This document shows, piece by piece, positions 8,816 to 16,734 of a DNA stretch of 64,000 nt. Made by a program: the position numbers and the translations under genes. Every line of letters begins with the position of its first letter. Within the stretch, counting starts at the first letter, position 1. Location of the stretch: assembly GCA_022827885.1 (NCBI GenBank), contig JAJEIP010000114.1, forward strand, positions 1 to 64,000, in the 5' to 3' direction. The notes beneath the pieces were generated by a model. The model saw only the letters and a program-made list of their open reading frames with translations, had not been told where the DNA came from and did not search any database. This DNA is from Candidatus Poribacteria bacterium. GTDB taxonomy: Bacteria > Poribacteria > WGA-4E > WGA-3G.

Positions 8816-9204
8816 ATCCAACGAATGGTATCAAAGTCTGGACCAACGGTGCAGCCGGTGGATTCAAAGACATCAATGATAACGAAACAGAACTGGAAAC
8901 AGGTAAATGGTATCACCTTGCCTATACCCACACAGACGATAGCAACGGCTTAGTGGAGATTTATGTAAATGGCGAGGTAACATACTCGGAGGAATCCGGA
9001 AATCCTGTTGCTCCTGCCGAAAATACGAGTGCGGTGACCATCGGCACTTGGGGCGGTGAAGCGTGGACTGGGAGCGTTGACGAGGTTATACTTTGGAACC
9101 GTGCCCTCTCGGCAGACGAGATTCAAGCGATCATGAATCAAGGTCCGACCCCAGTAGAACCACAAGGTAAACTCGCCACGACCTGGGCGACTCTTAAGAA
9201 GTGA
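8812..9204 (+). CDS. LamG protein, C-terminal half (frameshifted gene)
   Basis: This carries the second half of the LamG-like jelly roll: GIKVWTNGAAGG, KWYHLAYTHT, VEIYVNGEVTYSE, SVDEVILWNRALSADEIQ. It ends in the tail PVEPQGKLATTWATLKK found on other secreted proteins in this window. It has no signal peptide or ribosome site of its own. Its ATG overlaps the TGA of the first half as ATGA, so coupled translation is formally possible, but the domain is cut in the middle, making a frameshift mutation or sequencing error likelier. See the entry for the first half. Confidence 0.7.
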   Translation: MNPTNGIKVWTNGAAGGFKDINDNETELETGKWYHLAYTHTDDSNGLVEIYVNGEVTYSEESGNPVAPAENTSAVTIGTWGGEAWTGSVDEVILWNRALSADEIQAIMNQGPTPVEPQGKLATTWATLKK

Positions 9205-9250
9205 AACAAATAATCTGTAAATGAATCACCCAATTTTGTGCTAAGTTTCC

Positions 9251-9280
9251 GAAGGGTTGATGCTTAAGCACCAACCCTTC
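9251..9280. terminator. hairpin between the two LamG genes
   Basis: GAAGGGTTG (9251-9259) pairs perfectly with CAACCCTTC (9272-9280) across a 12-base loop. No strong T-run follows, so it may be a terminator, an attenuator or an RNA-stabilising stem. Confidence 0.45.
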
Positions 9281-9307
9281 TGCTGATATAAGAACAAGGA
9301 GGTCATC

Positions 9308-10093
9308 ATGAAAACGTTGTTATTTTGCTTGGTTTCCTTTGGCGCGATTCTCGCGCTTTCTATGAACGTTGAGGCAATTCGGAATGACGCAGACCTGGTA
9401 ATCTACTACTCCTTCGATGAAGATGATGATAAAGAGGTTGCGGACGACAGCGGTAACGGGTTTGATGCTGAAGTCGACGGAGCGGAATGGAGCAAAGATG
9501 GCAAACTCGGCGGTGCAATGGAATTTGACGGCGGGAGTGCTATCAAAAGCCCACCAGAGGTTCCAGGGCTCACCGATACCGAGTTAACAGCGATGACCGT
9601 GGAGCATTGGGTCATGATTACCGCGGCCACCGGCGACACACAGCAAGTTTGGGAAGCATTGAATGCTGCAGGGGCATGGCCCGCCGAGACTTTCATTGAA
9701 GGGACCGCGGACATGGTGTTTTATATCTATGACACTAAAAACACGGAACATCGCACACCTATCCCAGTCCTGCCGACGAAAAAGTGGGTGCATATTGCTG
9801 GCACGTATGACGGCAAAGTCCAGAAATCTTATTTTAATGGCAAAGTGGTCGGTGAAGAAGCGTGGAGCGGAAAAATCTCGATCTTCGCAGCACCGACGGG
9901 TGCCATCGTCCTCGGTAAGGACAACGAAGCAGATATTCAATACCTGAATGGGTTTATCGATGAGTTCGCTTTCTATACGCGTGCTTTGAGTGAAGATGAG
10001 ATTAACGCCGACATGAATGACGGTGTTTTATTTGCCGTTGATCCGAGAGAGAAACTCAGCACTACCTGGGCAAATATCAAGGCTGAGTATTAA
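9308..10093 (+). CDS. secreted LamG/concanavalin-fold protein
   Basis: A 261-residue protein with a signal peptide (likely cleavage after MNVEA) and one LamG-type jelly-roll domain: DLVIYYSFDEDDDKEVADDSGNG in two parts, GAMEFDGGSAIKSP, KKWVHIAGTYDG, SYFNGKVVGEE and FIDEFAFYTRALSEDEI. Such domains bind carbohydrate or protein at the cell surface; no catalytic residues are evident. The C-terminus VDPREKLSTTWANIKAEY is one of the shared W-containing tails. A strong AAGGAGG site precedes the ATG. It is a paralogue of the split LamG gene directly upstream, which suggests tandem duplication. Confidence 0.85.
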   Translation: MKTLLFCLVSFGAILALSMNVEAIRNDADLVIYYSFDEDDDKEVADDSGNGFDAEVDGAEWSKDGKLGGAMEFDGGSAIKSPPEVPGLTDTELTAMTVEHWVMITAATGDTQQVWEALNAAGAWPAETFIEGTADMVFYIYDTKNTEHRTPIPVLPTKKWVHIAGTYDGKVQKSYFNGKVVGEEAWSGKISIFAAPTGAIVLGKDNEADIQYLNGFIDEFAFYTRALSEDEINADMNDGVLFAVDPREKLSTTWANIKAEY

Positions 10094-10111
10094 TCAGAGT
10101 CGTCAGCCATC

Positions 10112-10163
10112 AGTTTTCAGTTAACAGTGACCCTCCATGAAGTGTTACCGTTAACTGAAAACT
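10112..10163. repeat. hairpin of degenerate CAGTTRTC-type repeat
   Basis: A perfect 14-base inverted repeat (AGTTTTCAGTTAAC at 10112-10125 with its complement at 10150-10163) encloses a 24-base loop. It belongs to the interspersed family built of short CAGTTNTCAGT-like units also seen near 12271, 14356, 15591 and 23619. It lies over the 5' end of the longest epimerase frame. Confidence 0.7.
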
Positions 10164-10210
10164 ATCTTATCGCTAAGTTTTCAACCGCTCAGATCTACAG
10201 GATCCCTCCC

Positions 10211-11230
10211 TTGATTAAAACAGAAATCCAGTTAGAATCATATCTGTCGGAACCGACAGACGAAGTGATAGCGTCCATGGCTGCGCTGGAGGGGGATCTT
10301 CTTATCCTCGGTGTTGGTGGAAAAATGGGACCGACGCTCGCCAAACAGGCGAAACGCGCCATTGATCTGGCGGGGATAACCAAGAAGGTCATCGGTGTAT
10401 CCCGTTTTTCGACACCCGGTGTGCGAGAAGGTTTGCAGGCAGCCGGCATTGAAACGATTGCCGCGGATCTGTTGTCGGAAGACTGTCTGAAACATCTCCC
10501 TAAGGTTCAAAATGTGGTCCTGATGGCGGGTAGGAAGTTCGGTTCCACAGATAATGAGAGTTTAACCTGGGCGATGAATAGTTACATGCCCGGACGCGTG
10601 GCAGATACGTACAAAGATTCACGATTCGTTATTTTCTCAACAGGGAACGTCTACCCACTGACGCCAGTTTCCCATGGGGGTGCGACAGAATGTTTGCCGC
10701 CTGTTCCAGTCGGTGAATACGCCCAATCGTGTCTGAGCCGTGAGCGGATCTGTACCTATTTTTCATCGCAATTCGGGACGCAGATGACGATTTTGCGATT
10801 AAATTACGCGATCGATCTCCGCTACGGGATACTCCTGGATATCGCCGAAAAAGTTTACACAGAACAACCAATTTCACTTGAGATGGGCAATGTGAATGTA
10901 ATATGGCAAAGAGATGCAAACGCTGTGGCACTGCAGGCTTTCGCATACTGCCAAAGCCCACCGTTGATCCTCAATCTCACGGGACCGGAGACGGTGGCTG
11001 TCCGATACCTTGCTTCACGGTTCGGCGCGCTTTTCAATAAATCACCACATCTCGAGGGCAGTGAAGCAGAAACGGCACTCTTAAGTAATGCATCTCGGTG
11101 TCATCGATTGTTCGGATACCCACGTGTTTCTTTGGAACAGATGATCGAGTGGGTGGCAGAATGGGTTCGGATAGGCGGTCCAACACTCCGAAAACCGACG
11201 CATTTCGAGGTGCGTGACGGAAAATTCTGA
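10211..11230 (+). CDS. NAD-dependent epimerase/dehydratase family protein
   Basis: Rossmann-fold protein of the extended SDR type, about 340 residues. The nucleotide-binding segment is DLLILGVGGKMGPTLAKQA. The later region with FSTGNVYPLTP and a GEYAQSCLSRE stretch corresponds to the usual catalytic area, where the expected YxxxK is replaced by YAQSC; the catalytic lysine is not obvious. The frame is open back to GTG 10127, but those 28 residues are encoded by the hairpin repeat. TTG at 10211, with AGGA at 10199-10202, is a better start. Substrate unknown. It lies within the block of secreted-protein genes but has no signal peptide. Confidence 0.7.
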   Translation: MIKTEIQLESYLSEPTDEVIASMAALEGDLLILGVGGKMGPTLAKQAKRAIDLAGITKKVIGVSRFSTPGVREGLQAAGIETIAADLLSEDCLKHLPKVQNVVLMAGRKFGSTDNESLTWAMNSYMPGRVADTYKDSRFVIFSTGNVYPLTPVSHGGATECLPPVPVGEYAQSCLSRERICTYFSSQFGTQMTILRLNYAIDLRYGILLDIAEKVYTEQPISLEMGNVNVIWQRDANAVALQAFAYCQSPPLILNLTGPETVAVRYLASRFGALFNKSPHLEGSEAETALLSNASRCHRLFGYPRVSLEQMIEWVAEWVRIGGPTLRKPTHFEVRDGKF

Positions 11231-11268
11231 TATTTTCTACTGGGGCGTAAAAACAACATAGACAAAAA

Positions 11269-12243
11269 ATGAGAATTCTGTTAGCATATCAGAGCAGTAT
11301 TTTTCTGACGTTTGCACTTTTAATCAGTAGTGCTTTGTGCCAACCGCTCCCACCGATGACTATTGCTTTTGCTTCGGACGTGAGCGGTGATTGGGAAATC
11401 TATCTGACGGATACGACCGGAAACCAACGTCCGGTGAACCTTACACAGAATCCCGCCGCGGATTACTATCCGACGTGGGCACCTGATGGCGTTCATATCG
11501 CTTTCTTCTCCCGGCGCGATGGGAATCATGAAATTTATAGGATGCGGGCTGATGGAACACATCAGCAACGTTTAACACACCACCCAGCAACAGATAAGGC
11601 TCCTGCGTGGGCACCCGATGGTAAGCGACTCGCTTTCACGTCAAATCGAGATGGGCATTTCAACATTTACCTGCTCCACCTCGATAGCGGCGAGGTAACC
11701 CCCCTCACCGATAACCCATTTGAAGATGAAGCTCCTGCGTGGGCACCCGATGGAAATACCTTAGTTTTCCACTCAAAACGGGAACTTAACTGGGATATCT
11801 ACGTGATTGATGCAGGCAGCCGGGTGGAACGGCGATTGACAGATCAACCGCTCATGGACACCTATCCCGCCTGGTCTCCCGATGGCACACGGATTGTATA
11901 CGCGTCTATGCACCAAGAGGCAGAACTCGCCGATTTCGATTTGTACCTGATGGACGCAATTGATGGTGGGAATAAGCAAGCACTCACCGACACACCAACG
12001 GATGAAGCCGTTCCTGCTTGGGCACCGAACGGCAAAACGCTCGCTTTCCAATTTGAAAAAGACGGCAGATGGGTTATACACCTGATGCATGCCGATGGAA
12101 CTGAACGTCGTGAATTGATTAACAATGGGGCATGGGCGGCACAACCGAAATGGTTCAGCGGAACCTCAGATGTCTTGCCTATAGAACCGTCAACATTACA
12201 GATTCAGCAATGGGGCAAAATTCGGGCTCATAAGAAAATGTAA
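11269..12243 (+). CDS. secreted TolB-like WD40/PD40 beta-propeller protein
   Basis: A signal peptide (cleavage near ALC) is followed by about six PD40 blades. Each has the pattern DxxIYxxxxDG...LTxxPxxDxxPAWAPDGxxLAF, for example YYPTWAPDGVHIAF, KAPAWAPDGKRLAF and EAPAWAPDGNTLVF. The fold matches the propeller of TolB; there is no TolB N-terminal domain, and no pal or tolQRA genes are nearby. It is probably a periplasmic or surface binding protein. The C-terminus (LPIEPSTLQIQQWGKIRA) resembles the shared W-containing tail of its neighbours in degenerate form. Confidence 0.85.
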   Translation: MRILLAYQSSIFLTFALLISSALCQPLPPMTIAFASDVSGDWEIYLTDTTGNQRPVNLTQNPAADYYPTWAPDGVHIAFFSRRDGNHEIYRMRADGTHQQRLTHHPATDKAPAWAPDGKRLAFTSNRDGHFNIYLLHLDSGEVTPLTDNPFEDEAPAWAPDGNTLVFHSKRELNWDIYVIDAGSRVERRLTDQPLMDTYPAWSPDGTRIVYASMHQEAELADFDLYLMDAIDGGNKQALTDTPTDEAVPAWAPNGKTLAFQFEKDGRWVIHLMHADGTERRELINNGAWAAQPKWFSGTSDVLPIEPSTLQIQQWGKIRAHKKM

Positions 12244-12270
12244 GGTAAATAGGTAGAACAGACTATACAA

Positions 12271-12327
12271 CAGTTTTCAGTATCAGGATACAAATCAGAC
12301 CCCTCTTTAACTGACAACTGACAACTT
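12271..12327. repeat. CAGTTNTC-type hairpin repeat
   Basis: CAGTTTTCAGTATCAG at the left and CTTTAACTGACAACTGACAACT at the right form imperfect inverted arms. The repeat lies directly before the ribosome site (AAAGGAGAC) of the gene at 12345. Same family as the copies near 10112, 14356, 15591 and 23619. Confidence 0.6.
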
Positions 12328-12344
12328 ATAAAAGGAGACATTTT

Positions 12345-12998
12345 ATGCGTTTCAAAACGTTAGTATTAGGTACGCTTTTCATATTTGGCTTACTGCTAAC
12401 AAGCGGTACGAGTTACGGCTATGAACGAGCGATCGAAGCAGAGATGGCGGATGTGATCGAAGCACCAATGGTAGTTGCCGACGATGCAGATGCTTCCGGC
12501 GGACAGTTCATCTGGATGGAGGGTGAACCCGTTGCTGGTGGTGGCGGCGAAGGGTGGGCGGAATACACGCTACATATCCCGGCACCCGGCACTTACGCAC
12601 TCTGGGGCAAAGTCATCGCATGGGATGGCAATAGCGACTCCTTCTGGGTGACATGGCAACCCGCCGACCCAGACGAAGATGCACAAGCAACTCAGAATAC
12701 TGAGTTCCGCTGGGGCGTTGCTCAAGGCAACGATTGGCACTGGGATCGCATCAACCACTGGTTAGACGGTGGAACCTTTGAACGGGAATGGGAAATAGAC
12801 GCAGCTGGGGACACCACACTGCGTATCGGCGTTCGGGAAGATGCTACGATGCTGGACGTGATCTATATCACTGACAATCTCTCAGAAGACGAAGCAGAAG
12901 TGAATCCACGGGATCCGATTCCTGAAGATTCCCTAACACCTGTCGAGCCACAAGACAAATTGACTACAACCTGGGGCAAACTCAAAGCGGGTTTTTAA
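12345..12998 (+). CDS. secreted carbohydrate-binding-like protein (copy 1)
   Basis: A 217-residue protein with a signal peptide (cleavage near SYGYE). The mature domain begins AIEAEMADVIEAPM and includes DASGGQFIWMEGEPVAGGG, a beta-sandwich core (YTLHIPAPGTYALWGKV), and TTLRIGVREDATMLDVIYIT. The layout EAE...GGQYIW...Y.L.ipapG.Y.lW.rv...l..d.iyit resembles CBM6/CBM35- or malectin-like modules; this is a fold-level guess. The tail PVEPQDKLTTTWGKLKAGF is shared with neighbouring secreted proteins. The next gene is a close paralogue. A strong AAAGGAG site is present. Confidence 0.75.
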   Translation: MRFKTLVLGTLFIFGLLLTSGTSYGYERAIEAEMADVIEAPMVVADDADASGGQFIWMEGEPVAGGGGEGWAEYTLHIPAPGTYALWGKVIAWDGNSDSFWVTWQPADPDEDAQATQNTEFRWGVAQGNDWHWDRINHWLDGGTFEREWEIDAAGDTTLRIGVREDATMLDVIYITDNLSEDEAEVNPRDPIPEDSLTPVEPQDKLTTTWGKLKAGF

Positions 12999-13027
12999 TT
13001 TTACCTTGCGGATAAGGACGCAGCAAC

Positions 13028-13088
13028 GGGCGGGGGGATTTCGTCTGGAGAGAGACGAAATCCATTCCTTGTATTACACACCCCGCCC
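13028..13088. repeat. nested hairpin element
   Basis: GGGCGGGG (13028-13035) pairs with CCCCGCCC (13081-13088), and inside lies a perfect 11-base stem GGATTTCGTCT/AGACGAAATCC with a 6-base loop (13036-13063). It lies between the two carbohydrate-binding-like paralogues and could act as a terminator for the first, but the CCCCGCCCCTAC end matches hairpins elsewhere in the window, suggesting a mobile repeat family. Confidence 0.65.
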
Positions 13089-13116
13089 CTACGAAAAGGA
13101 GGTCATACATTAAAAA

Positions 13117-13791
13117 ATGAGATACGGAATAATTTTTTCACTGATTATACTGACAGCGTTTTTGTGCGGTATTGTGGGACTTAGTGCTGAGGTAGAAATT
13201 GCGCTCGAAGCAGAACTCGCAAACGAAATTGTAGAACCGATGATTATTGATGAAGATAAAGACGCCTCTGACGGACAGTTCATCTGGATGGAAGGTGAAC
13301 CCGTTGCTGGTGGTGGTGGCGTAGGTCACGCAGATTTTATTGTCAATATCCCGGAACCGGGGAAATATGCCCTCTGGGGTCATGTCATTGCGTGGGATGG
13401 CAACAGTGATTCGTTCTGGGTAACATGGCAACCCGCCGACCCAGACGAAAATGCACAGCAGACGCAGAACACCGAGTTCCGTTGGGGGGTTGGTCAAGGC
13501 GCTGCGTGGCATTGGGATCGCATCAACCACTGGTTAGATGGCGGAACATTTGATCGTGAATGGAAGTTTGACAAAGCCGGCGAAACGCTCTTACGTATCG
13601 GAGTGCGGGAAGACGCGACGATGTTGGATGCAATTTTCGTGACGACTAACGTGAAAGCAACGGCTGCCGACCAAGCGAATGTCCGTCTTCCAACCGATAA
13701 AGATAGGAAGATACAGGTTGAGGGGCTCGCTGTGGACGCGAAAGGCAAAGCCGCAACCACGTGGGGCGGTCTGAAACAGGTGTATCAATAA
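13117..13791 (+). CDS. secreted carbohydrate-binding-like protein (copy 2)
   Basis: A 224-residue paralogue of the preceding gene. The segments DGQFIWMEGEPVAGGGG, VIAWDGNSDSFWVTWQPADPDE, NHWLDGGTF and LRIGVREDATMLDAIFVT (each nearly identical in both copies) point to a recent tandem duplication. Signal peptide cleavage is probably after LSAE. The C-terminus differs: a longer linker then KGKAATTWGGLKQVYQ, still keeping the T-T-W motif. AAGGAGG lies 14 bases before the ATG, a longer spacing than usual. Function is inferred only from fold resemblance to CBM6/35-like domains. Confidence 0.75.
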   Translation: MRYGIIFSLIILTAFLCGIVGLSAEVEIALEAELANEIVEPMIIDEDKDASDGQFIWMEGEPVAGGGGVGHADFIVNIPEPGKYALWGHVIAWDGNSDSFWVTWQPADPDENAQQTQNTEFRWGVGQGAAWHWDRINHWLDGGTFDREWKFDKAGETLLRIGVREDATMLDAIFVTTNVKATAADQANVRLPTDKDRKIQVEGLAVDAKGKAATTWGGLKQVYQ

Positions 13792-14247
13792 GAAATGGCG
13801 TTTGATTGGAAGGTCGGAAGGTTGGGGGTTCCATTCTTCCATTCCTCCTTTCTTCCATCCGAGGGTCCTCCAAGGAAGTCTCTCTATGGAACAAGAACAG
13901 GAAACCTTCAGAGCTGCCTTGCCTACCAATCGGTTGTTGCGAAACAGATAGCACTGCTCCCCGTAATCGTTGATACACCATCGATCAAATCCACGTTCAA
14001 ACTGGATAACACGGTCAGGCGGGCCGAGGTGAAGCTGCAACTTCTCCACTGCCCGCTTGTCGCGTGTTACAAGCGCATACGTCACATACGCCAAACCCGA
14101 AAGAATCCCACCTAACGCTATTTTTCCTCTCAATTTGACCGAAACACTCTCCGCTCTTGGTGTCAATCCGTAAATTAGGCAGACAATAAGGACGAATGCA
14201 TAGATTTTTTTTCGTTTTAGCGGGAAAATATGGCATAAATTTAACAT
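13591..14247 (-). CDS. hypothetical exported protein with 3' end altered by a repeat
   Basis: The first 130 residues look like a real small protein: a hydrophobic export segment (IYAFVLIVCLIYGLTP), a second hydrophobic stretch (IALGGILSGLAYVTYALV), then LGPPDRVIQFERGFDRWCINDYGEQCYLF. The frame then runs through a GGAAG/CTTCC hairpin repeat at 13804-13860 and on for 200 bases antisense to the well-supported gene at 13117. The last 85 or so residues are therefore probably not native; a repeat insertion seems to have removed the original stop. Function unknown. Confidence refers to the 5' part. Confidence 0.45.
   Translation of the reverse strand: MLNLCHIFPLKRKKIYAFVLIVCLIYGLTPRAESVSVKLRGKIALGGILSGLAYVTYALVTRDKRAVEKLQLHLGPPDRVIQFERGFDRWCINDYGEQCYLFRNNRLVGKAALKVSCSCSIERLPWRTLGWKKGGMEEWNPQPSDLPIKRHFLLIHLFQTAPRGCGFAFRVHSEPLNLYLPIFIGWKTDIRLVGSRCFHVSRHENCIQHRRVFPHSDT
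13804..13860. repeat. GGAAG/CTTCC hairpin repeat
   Basis: GATTGGAAGGTCGGAAGGTT on the left and CCATTCTTCCATTCCTCC / TTCTTCCATCC on the right form inverted arms of short GGAAG-type units. The same element appears at 40204-40270 inside a coding region. Confidence 0.65.
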
Positions 14248-14275
14248 TTGCGTGTCCTTTTGAATATATTAGGGC

Positions 14276-14304
14276 TTGACAAAAAAAATTTTTGGCGGTA
14301 TCCT
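14276..14304 (+). promoter_or_regulatory. nadA: sigma-70-type promoter of nadA
   Basis: Consensus TTGACA (14276-14281), a 17-base spacer and TATCCT (14299-14304). The resulting leader of about 150 bases contains the hairpin repeat at 14356-14440 before the nadA start. Confidence 0.6.
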
Positions 14305-14355
14305 AATTGGAACGAATAAAAATGGTTTTCGGTTCGGATTTTCTAACGGAAATCC

Positions 14356-14440
14356 TTTCGGTTCTCAGTTTTCGGTGAAGAGGTATGCGTTTAACAAAAA
14401 CCTCCTGTAACCGACGACCGACAACCAATAACCGACAACT
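14356..14440. repeat. CAGTTNTC-type hairpin repeat with AGAGGT/ACCTCC core
   Basis: Left arm TTCGGTTCTCAGTTTTCGGT and right arm made of CCGACAACC-like units are imperfectly complementary. The inner ends read GAAGAGGT and AAAACCTCCTGTAAC. The same inner core recurs in the copy at 15591-15679, which shows these are copies of one element. Confidence 0.65.
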
Positions 14441-14460
14441 ACTTGGAGCGTGTAAAAACA

Positions 14461-15588
14461 ATGACTGTCATGCATTCTAAGGGAGAGATTCCCGACACAG
14501 CAGATGCACCGAATTGTACGACAGAACTGAGTCTTGAGGACGTCAAACAGGAACTCTATAACCGTCACCATCCGAGTTTAACGTTTCTCGACATAGAAGC
14601 CCATGCGAAGACGATTCACAAGATACGAACACTGAAAGAGAAACACAACGTTGTGATGCTCGGTCACAACTACATGGAACCATTGGTCTTTGGACTTTCT
14701 GAGAGAGAGGAACAGGGCGATTCGCTCGGTCTGAGCATGTACGCCGCAAACACAGAAGCTCCCTATCTAATATTTAACGGCGTACCCTTCATGGCAGAGA
14801 CGGCGAAAATTTTAAATCCGAGTAAAACGGTGCTGGTCGCAGACAAAACAGCAGGATGCTCGCTCGCCGATAATTTCGGTGCCGAAGATGTCAAGGAGTT
14901 GAAAGCACTTTATCCGGATGCCCCCGTAATGATTTACGTCAATAGCTACGCCGACGCGAAAGCAGAATCGGATATCTGCTGTACGTCAGCGAATGCAGCA
15001 CACATCGCGAAAACGATGCCAGGGGATACCGTGATTTTTGTGCCTGACATCTTCTTTGCACAGAATTTGGAGGAAGAACTGAAAGGCGAGAAAAATGTCG
15101 TCTATCCCGGCAAAGACAACACAGCGCGCGGCGCAGTCTGTGAAGTTCATGAAAGATTCACACTTGATGACCTTCTGGGAATCCGAGAATCGTTTGAAAT
15201 CCCGAAAGGGCATCCTCGTCGTAAACTCTACGCACACTGGGAATGCCGCCCAAACGTTTTACAGGAAGCAGATTTTTACGGGAGCACCAGTCAGATTATG
15301 AAGGATATCGCGGAACGTGTCGCAGCAAACCAACTCGAGCGGGCGTTTGTTGCCTCGGAGTGTGAACTCACCTCAAATCTGGCACAAGAGTTTCCAGAAG
15401 TCCAGTTCTGGACGGCTTGCTCGGTCCGATGCACACACATGGCACAGGTGAGCTTGGGTAAAATAGCGAATATTCTGGAAGCGATAGATCAGAACGCGGA
15501 CCTCGGTGAATACGAAATTACACTGAGTCCGGAGATTATCAATAAAGCCCGAACACCGATTGAGCGAATGCTTGAAGCAAGTGTGTAA
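14461..15588 (+). CDS. nadA: quinolinate synthase NadA
   Basis: Iron-sulfur enzyme that condenses iminoaspartate with dihydroxyacetone phosphate to quinolinate, the NAD precursor. The product is about 375 residues. Landmarks are HNYMEPLVFGLSEREEQGDS, the three conserved cysteines that bind the 4Fe-4S cluster (in TAGCSLADN, HWECRP and TACSVRCTHM), and the segment YVNSYADAKAESDICCTSAN. ATG 14461 is chosen over TTG 14443; a GGAG lies 14 bases upstream, a rather long gap. It has its own promoter. No nadB or nadC is visible. It converges with the PorV-like gene, with a hairpin repeat in between. Confidence 0.93.
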   Translation: MTVMHSKGEIPDTADAPNCTTELSLEDVKQELYNRHHPSLTFLDIEAHAKTIHKIRTLKEKHNVVMLGHNYMEPLVFGLSEREEQGDSLGLSMYAANTEAPYLIFNGVPFMAETAKILNPSKTVLVADKTAGCSLADNFGAEDVKELKALYPDAPVMIYVNSYADAKAESDICCTSANAAHIAKTMPGDTVIFVPDIFFAQNLEEELKGEKNVVYPGKDNTARGAVCEVHERFTLDDLLGIRESFEIPKGHPRRKLYAHWECRPNVLQEADFYGSTSQIMKDIAERVAANQLERAFVASECELTSNLAQEFPEVQFWTACSVRCTHMAQVSLGKIANILEAIDQNADLGEYEITLSPEIINKARTPIERMLEASV

Positions 15589-15590
15589 TT

Positions 15591-15679
15591 AGCGGTCAGC
15601 CGTCAGCCGTCAGCAATCAGTTAAGAGGTGAATCAAAACCTCCTGTGACTGACGGCTGATAGCCGAAAGCCGAAAGCCA
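15591..15679. repeat. CAGTTNTC-type hairpin repeat between convergent genes
   Basis: Left arm GTCAGCCGTCAGCAATCAGT with inner TTAAGAGGT, right arm AACCTCCTGTGACTGACGGC and further units. The long imperfect stem sits between the convergent nadA and PorV-like genes and could act as a two-way terminator. The inner core matches the copy at 14356. Confidence 0.7.
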
Positions 15680-16666
15680 TTAAAACCGCGTGATGAAAGA
15701 GACGCGATGCGCATTGCCGACATACGCGTCCGGTACGAAAGCGTAGTCAAACTGGAAGTCCATGTTCGCCAATGAATCTTCACCGCTGCGCCGGACACCG
15801 ATACCGAGTGCCAACCCATCGCTGGGATTCTCATTCATCCCGATTCGGTACCCGATCCGCGCAGCAACGCTCTCGTAAAACCACCGCTCTGCCCCGATGT
15901 GAAAACTTGGATTTGCATCAATGAGCGGAAGGTTTGCGTCTGCGACGAATGCCCACAGTTCACTTGGTGGCATTGTTTCCTCTGCTTCGGTTTCCGCGGA
16001 TTGTTTCCAAGTTCTATAAGCTAGCCCTGCCCGGAGTGCCATCGGCAGATTTTCCCCGCCATCTAAGACGCCAGCATTTTGGACAGCAACCCCGATTCCG
16101 AGGTGATTGTCAAGCAACCGCAAGATTACACCGACATCCGCTGCAACACCATAGGCATTCTGAATGTCGAGTTGTTGCGAAATCATCTTTGCCGTGCCAC
16201 CAACCGACAGTGCAGTGCCAAGTGGGTAGGCAAGCGACAATCCCGTCGCGAAACCTCCGACCGTCACAGTACTATCCGGGTCTTCCGTTGGTCCTTGTCG
16301 GCGTTCAATTTCAGTGAAACTTCCGAGAAAACTTGCTCCCCAGACGAGCCGGTCTATTCGCTGTGCGTATCCGATGGTTTGATTGTTAATGTCCGCAAAT
16401 GAGAAGTGTTGCATTGCGGTGAGTTCCTGATCGTGGACAGCGGTTAATCCTGCCGGATTCCAAAAAATAGTGCTAACGTCATTCGCAAGTCCAGCGAAGG
16501 CACCCCCCATTCCAACAGGCCGGCTTCCACCTTCAATTTTTAAGAAAGCGGCACCGGCTGTTCCCGCGCCATCATGGATATTAACTGCGTGTGCACTTGG
16601 AACAGTCGCGGTTACGATAAGAAGCAGTATTGCGATTTTTTGAAAAGGTGAGCAGTTTATTTTCAT
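15680..16666 (-). CDS. PorV/PorQ-family outer-membrane protein
   Basis: A 328-residue protein with a signal peptide (cleavage after SAHA). The start of the mature part is characteristic of the PorV/UPF0164 group of FadL-like barrels: GAAFLKIEGGSRPVGMGGAF and AGLANDVSTIFWNPAGL. The rest alternates barrel strands and the C-terminus (YVGNAHRVSFITRF) ends in phenylalanine. In Bacteroidota, PorV carries type IX secretion substrates to the attachment complex. Here the gene follows, in the same direction and 68 bases away, a giant repeat protein with a FlgD-like C-terminal domain, so a substrate/carrier relationship is plausible but inferred. Confidence 0.82.
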   Translation of the reverse strand: MKINCSPFQKIAILLLIVTATVPSAHAVNIHDGAGTAGAAFLKIEGGSRPVGMGGAFAGLANDVSTIFWNPAGLTAVHDQELTAMQHFSFADINNQTIGYAQRIDRLVWGASFLGSFTEIERRQGPTEDPDSTVTVGGFATGLSLAYPLGTALSVGGTAKMISQQLDIQNAYGVAADVGVILRLLDNHLGIGVAVQNAGVLDGGENLPMALRAGLAYRTWKQSAETEAEETMPPSELWAFVADANLPLIDANPSFHIGAERWFYESVAARIGYRIGMNENPSDGLALGIGVRRSGEDSLANMDFQFDYAFVPDAYVGNAHRVSFITRF

Positions 16667-16734
16667 TTTTTAACTATGGTCTCCCAGTAGAGTGTCCATT
16701 CTTTTGTGGGTGTCAGTTATCAGTTATTAAACAA

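Noticed and set aside
10127-10210. GTG start of the epimerase inside the hairpin repeat
   Set aside because: The residues are repeat-coded and TTG 10211 has a ribosome site, so the shorter form is preferred.
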